Part shown: positions 56,480 through 64,000 of the stretch, piece by piece | Position numbering within the stretch: the first letter of the stretch is position 1 | Layout: each line of letters starts with the position of its first letter | Position numbers and translations under genes: made by a program | Source of the DNA: Ligula intestinalis | Taxonomy: Eukaryota > Platyhelminthes > Cestoda > Diphyllobothriidea > Diphyllobothriidae | DNA length: 64,000 bases | NCBI GenBank assembly: GCA_036362985.1 | Contig: JAYGXS010000004.1 | Location: 16,137,923-16,201,922 of the forward strand | Direction of reading: 5' to 3' | The notes under the pieces: model-generated | Told to the model about the DNA's origin: nothing | The model's database searches: none | Seen by the model: the letters and a program-made list of their open reading frames with translations, nothing else

Positions 56480-57655
56480 CGGGGGCGTGTACGGAACGGT
56501 AAACTTGGTATGTGTTAAGCCGGGTCAGTCACAATGCCTACGTTTTAAGAAATCGAACCTCAAAATAACGTAAACAAAACTTCTGGACCACCGTGGACGA
56601 ACTGTCGAGTAGGTAGACGCGACAGACTGGTAAGAGAGGATAGGACTCAAAACAGGTGCCTGTAGTCCTGGAAAATTGGTGGTGTGCCGACGCCTCTGGC
56701 TAAATATTTGCTTCTAGATGTCAGTTTACCAGTATTCTACCTGGCCCTTGGGCAACTCTCTCCGCCGTTTAGACGCTGTCTAGGCACATGTGAAATTCTC
56801 AGGCTGTTTGCTTCTTTAAAACAGCAGACGTGTTGGTCCACTGTCTGGTCTGTTTTACCGCATCAAGATCCCGGCTCTTGGCTCGCGACCGCACACACGG
56901 CTTGCGGACACAGTTAGGCTGGATTGGGCAGATACGTGCCGGACACTCCGATCTGCCTAGCGGGGGTCAAAAGGACTGTCATACAGATAAGTGGACCGGA
57001 AAAGTGTCACATAGGCACCCATTACGCAGACACACAGAAGGCCTGTTTGGTGACGATGACGGGGTGCAGGGGAATGCGACACGGAAGCACACAAGCATAC
57101 ACGCACACATTGATTCAATGGACGCCAACTGTGTGCAATACGAGCTGCGTTTGCAGTCCCCCTCTGCCCAGTCCGGCAAAGAAACACGAACGCACGCACG
57201 CACGCACACACACACATGTAGGCAAACGGGCTCAGGATTTCGCAATCGCCTCGTCCTTCAAGTATGCGCGCTGGGTTGCACCCCAATGTCCAAATGACAC
57301 AACACGGCTGCATAGGCCCTACGGGTGGGAGGGGGAGGGAGAGAGGAATGTGGCGTTCTTGTGCTTCCATCCTTTTTTATAAATACACACCCATATGCAT
57401 CAGGCAAGAAGGCTTTTCACAGACCTGTCCTTTCTAAGTCATGGGCGAGGAACTAAGCGCGAGTGCGACCGTACTCGCGCGATTTTAATCAGTTACCAAA
57501 ACAGTGCGGACGAATCTACAGAGGCCTTAGACGGCCAGTGAAAATCAGGAAAGGGAGCGTAGTTTTGCTGACACCAAGTCGAGTTTGGGGTTTAGGTGGA
57601 TCTAGCGGTAGTGAAAAGTCTGCGGTCCAGCAGAAGGTTTGACCTGCTCGGCTGC
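56480..57655. other. No recognised gene (intron sequence)
   Basis: The only notable feature is an ACGC/CA-type microsatellite at about 57188-57216. Confidence 0.5.
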
Positions 57656-57680
57656 AGACGGTGCAATACGAACGAGACGA

Positions 57681-57955
57681 GTGAGTTCCGTTAGCGATCG
57701 GTGAACGTTAATCGACGAGTGTTAATACCTCATGATCTAAACCGACAAAACAACGAGCCCGTTGAGCAGCGGTTAGAGTGTTAAACTTCTGATCAGAAGG
57801 TCGCGGGTTCTAGCCTCGGGCGGGACACCACTTGTCTTTGCTGGCAATGCTATCTGCCTAGACCGCTAGCCGCTGTGCGGGAGTCGAGGATGAGTCTCAA
57901 GGTAGAGCAGCACAAGTGAGTTCCAGTAAAGATCGGTTAACGTTAATCAGGGATA
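57681..57955 (+). repeat. tRNA-derived repeat D, copy 3 plus start of a second unit
   Basis: GTGAGTTCCGTTAGCGATCG (57682) recurs as GTGAGTTCCAGTAAAGATCG (about 57915). The tRNA-like core at 57755-57830 has GAGCAGCGGTTAGAGTG (A box), TTCTGATCAGAA (anticodon-arm region) and GGTCGCGGGTTCTAGCCTCG (B box), then GGGACACCA. Of the three copies it has the best tRNA resemblance. Confidence 0.6.
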
Positions 57956-58084
57956 CTTTGTGCTTTGTACAGCATTCTTCGTCACCAGTTCTATGTTATG
58001 GGCCCACGGCTGAGAGAACAGTACCGGGTCAAAAAAAGTTCCAGGTAAACGTTCACTGTCTTACCGACGACGCCTACCGTGTGC

Positions 58085-58280
58085 CTCACAGCATGTTGCG
58101 CTTAATGAAGGTGACTGGCGGGTGAATTAGTTTATAGTGATAGAAGACCTGCGCGGAATCTACCACGCACGCACGCACGCACGCACACACACACTTTCCA
58201 TCTTTCCCCTCACCCCCATCGGCCCGGTTTCCAGACAGAGTCGGCATGTCACTACTTCCCCCTCAGGGGGGCATTTGTTA
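58085..58280 (+). repeat. Interspersed repeat family C, copy 8 (5' part)
   Basis: GAAGGTGACTGGCGGGTGAA, TTAGTTTATAGTGATAG and CCTGCGCGGAATCTACCAC match the start of copy 5. It is interrupted by an ACGC/CA microsatellite at 58164-58193. Confidence 0.55.
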
Positions 58281-59015
58281 CAGGTGCACGGTCCAATAAC
58301 GTCTCTAACAGTGCCCACATCTGGTCCCCGCATTCGTGCGGCGCAACAACTGCCGCGTGACCCGCGTCCACTTAGGTTTCCGTGTACGACCTCAGGATTG
58401 GGTTCAAACGATACTGCGGCACCCGACGACTTCCGCCTTAGTCAGTCCGAGTCGGCAGCCGTTGTGCTTTTGACACAACCCTACTGTCATGGAAACGCGT
58501 GGGTGTGTAAGCACTAGCACTAAAATACTGCCATACGGTGACCATCTGTCTTGCAATTAGTATGGATAGAGTATGCCGGTAGAGATCTCGAATACTTCCA
58601 GTATCGCACGGCGAAAGGGCCACTGTACTCTGGGGAGGTTTATGGCTGTTCAACGCACATACACGTAGAAAATCGCATAGTGCTGTCACATCGAACCATC
58701 AGTCGACCTGTCATTCAACATACAGACTCTCTTACTACTAGGAATTTCGCATGCTTGATTTCCTGGCCTAAGGGGTCCTAAAAATGCATAACAGGCAGCT
58801 CAATTCCAACACGACCATGCATGTTTTTACTGTTTCTTCAGTTGCAAAAATGAGCGACCACCAGACACCCGCAGAGAATGTGTGCGATCGTGTGTGGGCT
58901 GTCTACCGTGGCATGCCGAGTTCCGACTGAGGGGTGGGGTCATGTGTTGTGTGTGTGTGCAAGCATTTACGCCATATTAAAAAGCACGCATAGAAATTAG
59001 ACCGAAACAAAATAC

Positions 59016-59211
59016 CATGTTTTGAAGAATTCGCGAGTCTACACGCTCCCCTTGTTGCTGCTGCTGTTGTTGTGACAGCTTTGCCTGCAGTTCGTCCTGG
59101 CTCAGCCTGTTGTTGACCTCTGGAGGCATCGTGGGAGCCGATGGCAACGAGGACCGGTCCGGAAGAGCGGAGTGTGGTGCCATTGAAGAGGGACCGCATT
59201 CACTGGGACCG
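59016..59211 (-). CDS. Internal coding exon of the same TSC22/bunched-family gene
   Basis: The exon is bounded by a strong acceptor (a C/T-rich tract then CAG at 59214-59212) and a donor (ATG|GTATT, GT at 59015-59014). It encodes GPSECGPSS, then MAPHSALPDRSSLPSAP, a seven-Gln run, and ends with ERVDSRILQNM. The last nine residues match the family sequence IDNKIEQAM that precedes the TSC box in TSC22 and bunched proteins (V/I, D, S/N, R/K, I, L/E, Q, N/A, M). The donor is in phase 0 and the next exon at 34458 starts in phase 0 with Asp, where the family has DLVK. The first base of the exon completes a codon from an upstream exon, so the real start codon lies above 59.2 kb. Met at 59183 could start a short isoform, but nothing supports that over splicing. 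Confidence 0.7.
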
Positions 59212-59214
59212 CTG

Positions 59215-61220
59215 GAGGATGAGGAAACGGGAGGGGGGAATACGGATGTTAATAGGAGTAAGCCTCAGCAGCTTAGTCAGTAGGGCTGCTTAGAAAGTCA
59301 AGGTCTGGGTTACCAAACTCTCAAAAGGAGAGAAACAAAATTCAAACCGCTTCAGTCATCCTTGCTTTGCGAAATGATAGGTGATATTTCAGGCAGGGGA
59401 AAAACAGATTATAGTGGTTGTAGTCTAAAACCCAAATAAACTGGCCCAAATAGGGATACGATGCACGCACGTTAGTAGAATGTAGAGCGTGTAGGAATTG
59501 CGAAACAGACCGTGTACCAGACACTGTGACAGATAGAGCCCTTGCAGCTCCACGCCAGATTAAAAATGACACTACTCATCATAGTGGGAATGAGAGTACG
59601 GGATGCTAGAAATAGTAAATAAGGAAATAAATACTTCAGGCCTCTTGGGGTGACTGGAATTAGGTGGCGTAATATACTCAAGAGGGTCCGCTAACCAGAG
59701 TTGTATCTGACGCAGCCAAACATCGAGTCATTTGAATAGCAGTGACCATTAGTCTCTGGGAAATGTGAAAATCCAATGCACGGGGGCCAAAATAAAGGCC
59801 CAGCAAGTAGACATGCTGACAGGAAGTGGAGACGATATTCCAAACGGACGGTTAGAGGATAACAGATGAGAATTAATTTTTTACGACCATGGTGACCAGG
59901 ATTCACTGATTAGATCGAGATTGAAACCAAAACAAGCGTGGCTACATGAGAGGCGGCGGGTAGGTGCCGAGTCGGAGGATTGCCCTTATCGTAAATATAC
60001 AGTCGATCATGTTCAAGGTCGGCTTCAGTACATGGGAAGACAAGTCGGTCACCTTCTTCAGAACCCCTTGATAACATTTTTGTCAACGATAAATGTTAGG
60101 GTATTCCGGGAACGTCAGTTGACTTCAAAGATAAGTCTTTACTCTTTGAACTTGTTCAGTATACAAAGCCTGGGGTCTAAGCTTCATTCGGGAGTTATGG
60201 CGACGGCATTAGGAGTTCGACAGGTTAGTGCCAGCTAACTATTCCAATTTTTTAATGTGCGCTGCATGACTTAACGGAAACATTGCTTAACTATATAGAA
60301 CTACCTTCTTTGTCAGAATTCGGTTGCTTACTGATAGACAAGGAAGAAAGATCTTTTCACTTTCTTGGATGATTCTGCGCATTATGGGCATGCTTACTGA
60401 GTCTCACAGAACACGACGGCGGATCGCACAGGTGCACGAGTGCCGCAGCGCACAATAAACTTATGCAAAGTTCGGAAGCATGGAAAACACTCATCAAAAA
60501 GGCTGCTGAAATTGCATAACCGAAGTGGAGATTATAAAATAACGCCTACTTTTGATATGCATGAAATTAAATATGGGTATCCCAGGCTCTTGTTGCAAAG
60601 GAGATGAACGCGCAACTGCGACACCTGTTGGTCTATTCGCTCGCTAATACTCACCTAAACGACAACCACCGCCATAATATCACCAACCAGGCAAGCTAAC
60701 ACCATTCGCACGTATGCGGTAACTGCATGGACCCTTTGGTCGGTCACATACGCATCCCTTCAACCCAATACTGTCGTTTGCTAACGTCAATAATGAAGGG
60801 CTAGTGTGTGTGTGTTTCGCGCACATGACATGCAAGGGACGAAGTTCCGGCATCACGACAGCCACCGCGCTCATTCCCATTCTCCACCAGCCAACTGGCT
60901 CGGACAGGACAGTAGTGCATGGGGCAGGGAAGAGTGGATCGTGTGACCAAGATCAGGGCCTGTAGCTGTGACTGCAAGCTGCATGAGAGGGCAACTTGAC
61001 TCTTTTTTCGCAAACTAAAGGCGACTGAGAGCCATGTCCGGCCTGAAAACCTCCACCGTGTCTAACACTGACATGTTCTACGATTATTTTTCTAAATTCT
61101 GGAGCCAGTTGGGTTGTGAGGAACATAACAGGTATTCGGATAGCCTGGCCCAATTAGTGGACCGTGCGGACATCAAATTGTTCGACTAAATGACTCCTGA
61201 CGGATTCCATTTCTAGAAGG
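59215..61220. other. No recognised gene; upstream intron of the TSC22-family gene
   Basis: The acceptor at 59212 implies that the next exon on the minus strand lies above this point. I found no convincing splice-flanked coding exon. Confidence 0.4.
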
Positions 61221-61225
61221 ATAGG

Positions 61226-61248
61226 GAGAGAGAGAGAGAGAGAGAGAT
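61226..61248 (+). repeat. GA microsatellite
   Basis: About ten consecutive GA (AG) units. Confidence 0.9.
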
Positions 61249-61865
61249 CAAACCACTGATACTGGATTAACCTCCAAAACCCAGTTCAGCGAACGCTTGC
61301 GGTGCTGGACGCCTTTAATGTAGTGGCAAGCCAAGCCAGTCATAGTACGATTACTACTATTTTTGAGTGTCGCATGGCACAGCAAAGAAGAGGGGACATA
61401 TGTGTCATAAGCGCTTGCTAGATGCTGACTAATAACGCCTACTGATTCTGAGCCAAAATATTAAACCACGTACAGAAGGGTATAACATTGCGTAGCCCGT
61501 CTCCACGTGTGCCCTTTCATGTAGGCGTCCAATCAAAAGGGTCTACCGAGAGCGCAGGCGGAGGGATGGGGGGGAGGTGGGGGGCTTAAGGCGAAATAGG
61601 ATAAATAATCGAAGGAGACCATCTACGCCCTCGGTCCAATGAGAGCCTTCATGTCAGCTGCCAAAATACGGTCTTGGCGTAGACCATCAGCCTCGGTGGT
61701 GACATTCTTTTCGCAGAAGCGATCGCAAACTCATTGGAGGACGGGGACTGTCAGCATGACGCCTGTCTGTCAGCCTCTCTCTCACAGACCCTCTACTTTT
61801 CCCCGTCTGCTCCCACACGCAAGCGGGAGGAGGGTGAGCATGCGAGCAGCAACGATGGGGACGTA

Positions 61866-62175
61866 ATCGCACGCGCGCACGCACGTACGCACGCGGCAGC
61901 GAACACGGATGCACACGTGTTTGCGTGCGCACGCGCACGCCCTCGTATGCGTCATCGTGGCCGGTCCGGTCTTTCTACTGGCTGAGAGGGGGTGGCAGGT
62001 AGCCAGGCAAACCATCGGCCGAAAGCACTTTGTTCGACGAAGAAGAAGGTGGAAGCGGGCGAGCGGACGGGCAAAAGACGCCGCAGCAAAAAAAACCGGT
62101 CCTCAAAACGCGCGCGCCTGCACGCCGCTAGCGCGACACAGTAATGCTTTGCGTGCGTACGTACGTGCGCCCGCG
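61866..62175. repeat. Alternating purine-pyrimidine, CpG-rich stretch
   Basis: Blocks such as CGCACGCGCGCACGCACGTA (61869), GTGCGCACGCGCACG (61925) and GCGTGCGTACGTACGTGCGC (62151) alternate purine and pyrimidine and are rich in CpG. Such DNA is prone to the Z form. It could mark a promoter region of the TSC22-family gene, but no exon is identified there. Confidence 0.5.
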
Positions 62176-62179
62176 GTAT

Positions 62180-64000
62180 AGGCCGCGTCAGATAAATGAA
62201 AGTATTTTGGCTAGGGAACATCCCTCTATCGGCAAGACCTTGACGATGTTCCGGGCAAAAAAGAGGTAGGAAGAGCCTGTGGCTGTGATGATGGTGAGAG
62301 GCAGCAGCGTCAGCAGGATGCGTCACATCCACACCCAGGCAGAGAAGGCCAGTGGCCGTAAAATTCTCTCGTGAGATCGGAAAATTTCGAGTGGCAACAA
62401 TCCAGGGAATGGCTTAGCTTTGCTAGGGGATAGGCAAACGTATTTGAACTCCCTATTGATGACACAGTTATCAAGGAATGTATCTGTACAGCAGAACATT
62501 TCAAAAAAGAGGTCGTTTTCCCGATTGCAGGCGAAAAGCAGGCATTTTATTACGGGTAGTTTATTACGTGTAATTATTTCCTCGAAAATGGCACCTCGGC
62601 TTATTTGCGATGCTTAACTACACGAGCCATTAAGTGGAACAAAAGCAACATTTTATAAGTTGAGTCTAGGTGCTTACAGCGTTCGTAGTAACGTCTTGGG
62701 CGGTAAATAAGGCATTTAAATATTTAGGCTGTTTCATAAGGCACGATTTTCGTCTATTTGCAGAAGGTCCACGCAATGATGATGCACTGATTAGTCATAG
62801 CCCACATGAGTCAAACTTAATATGGATAGCAGAAGACGATGCCACTGAAGTGATAGGGATAAGTAGAGGTGCAACCTTTAGGACGCCAATGTTTCGATCT
62901 TGCGGACTACTCTGTTAATCGGGTCAGAACGAAAGCCGGTATCGAATCGTTCCAGAACCCAAGTCCAACCAAAGATGCCACAGGGACCAACAGCCTTGAG
63001 TACCTACAAGTCCCTTAATAATGTGGCAATGACGATCTCATGACGACACGTTTGCTAAAACGACAACAAGGGTTAGGGTGGCATAGATTTTCGCATAAAT
63101 TATCACCCTGCTTTTTTAATGTAGACACAGAGCTATAGTGCCTTTCTACAGAAATGACACAAGGCTGAATAAATCAAATGCAGATGAGAAGTCAGAATGA
63201 GGAAAGCGGAACGAATCGGTTAATTAACGTGACATAGATATAAGCAACAATTTTACAAGAAGCGTTGCTGTAATTGCCATTATCAGGCGGCTTCAAAGTA
63301 AAACGGACAATGGACAGCCAACTCAGTCGTTAGAAACGTCAACCAGCTTAGCAATTTGCTAAATATATCTTTTCTACCTACTTAGGCCGTAAGTCATGCC
63401 GGATTAAGGGACGGGACGCCAACATCCCTAAATTTACTCTGCGACAGTCTACGTCTGCAGCATTCGATCGTGTATGTCGCTGGTTATTATGCATGCTAGG
63501 GCAAACCCATCGCAGTAACCAATGTTTACCGTTGCTTCTGCTCTACAATCTCTCCTAACCATTCCGCATAACTTCCAACGAGGTCGAACCGTGAAATCAC
63601 AATTAATGAATTCCACGGAGGACTGTGCGGGGTGGAAGTAATACTTGTGTCAAGACGTCAGCTGACTAGCATTTGTTACACTGACTGCCGTCCTGGAAAC
63701 ATTAAGTTATGGCGATGCATCAAGTTTGGTCGAAATGAGTTCACGGAGTAATCAGCTTATTAATGCACGTCTCCGATCAGAAGTCAACCCTAGTTTATCT
63801 ACAGAGTACATGGAGTTTGCCTCGTATGTGACGGCCCGCAATCGTTATAACCCTACGGACTGAAGTTCTTTATTCATCGTTGACGCCTACATGATAAGTA
63901 AGGAGCTGCCCCCAAGTCCGAAGCCTCTACCGAACTCGGAGGGGGGGAGGGGGTGGCTATAAGATCAGTTCAGCATTTGCTGAATAGTCCATGGAGAAAT
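62180..64000. other. No recognised gene
   Basis: I see no domains or shared repeats up to the end of the window. Confidence 0.5.

Larger units (their letters stand above)
34459..59015 (-). other. ~24.6-kb intron of the TSC22-family gene, loaded with transposons
   Basis: The intron is inferred from the GT donor at 59015-59014 and the AG acceptor at 34460-34459, which join two phase-0 exons. It contains two MITE copies, a nearly full-length non-LTR retrotransposon with a nested second element, PLE fragments, an RTE-like remnant, tRNA-derived repeats, a pogo-like MITE and the only run of Ns. I found no further coding exon with flanking splice signals on the minus strand inside it. An alternative promoter for a short isoform, known in this family, could be present but was not recognised. 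Confidence 0.6.

Noticed and set aside
56924..57382. Overlapping open frames of about 150 residues
   Set aside because: They run through an ACGC/CA microsatellite that keeps several frames open on both strands; no domain is visible.
57755..57830. tRNA-like core as a functional tRNA gene
   Set aside because: The arms do not fold into a regular cloverleaf with a clear anticodon, and the core recurs in the same flanking repeat elsewhere.
61952..62332. 126-residue minus-strand frame as an upstream exon of the host gene
   Set aside because: It crosses alternating purine-pyrimidine repeat sequence, and I could not place splice sites that keep a sensible phase.

Overview
The window is eukaryotic, almost certainly from a flatworm (Platyhelminthes), with a tapeworm or fluke as the best guess. 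The reasons are one spliced host gene with GT-AG introns, many Penelope-like elements (PLEs) with GIY-YIG endonucleases, non-LTR retrotransposons, MITEs, tRNA-derived repeats and microsatellites, and no bacterial-style operons. The species call is inference from repeat content. Positions 54651-54656 are Ns.

The only host gene I can support lies on the minus strand. An exon at 59211-59016 ends in codons for RVDSRILQNM directly before a GT donor. The terminal coding exon (34458-33613) begins, after a CAG acceptor, with DVIGIAIVNTFRNELVHL. Spliced in phase, the junction lines up without gaps with the signature of the TSC22/bunched leucine-zipper family, whose vertebrate and fly members carry IDNKIEQAM followed by DLVK. 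The intron is about 24.6 kb and filled with transposable elements. The 5' part of the gene lies above 59.2 kb and was not recognised.

Region by region. 1-4.1 kb: a Penelope-like element (PLE-B) with an inverted 5' tail, split by a second Penelope-like element (PLE-A). 4.1-6.3 kb: a diverged direct repeat of about 620 bp around a PLE tail. 7.2-8.1 and 20.6-21.3 kb: further PLE remnants with outward-facing inverted tails. 9.1-15.98, 21.5-22.6, 25.6 and 28.5-29.8 kb: copies of a non-coding interspersed repeat (family A). 13.0-13.45 kb: a PLE endonuclease remnant on the minus strand. 18.0, 36.0 and 46.9 kb: three copies of one MITE. 23.9-28.2 kb: a cluster of another repeat (family C) with a Gypsy integrase scrap and a non-LTR RNase H fragment inside it. 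30.0-30.9 kb: diverged tandem duplications. 37.06-42.09 kb: a nearly complete APE-type non-LTR retrotransposon with a 13-bp target-site duplication, a 2A-like NPGP motif and a PHD-like finger. It is interrupted by a tail-only PLE foldback and by a second, 5'-truncated non-LTR element. 43.0-43.8 kb: PLE pieces around a family C copy. 48.5-49.3 kb: a decayed RTE-like reverse transcriptase. 52-57.9 kb: tRNA-derived repeats, a pogo-like MITE and a tandem 234-bp repeat.

The most interesting signal is a series of hammerhead-ribozyme-like cores (CTGANGA, a GC-rich stem II, GAAA) next to AATAAA in the PLE tails. It is combined with a recurring arrangement of inverted, outward-facing tails, including one copy that consists only of two tails and is inserted in another element's endonuclease domain. 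No cellular system such as CRISPR, a biosynthetic cluster or an operon is present.
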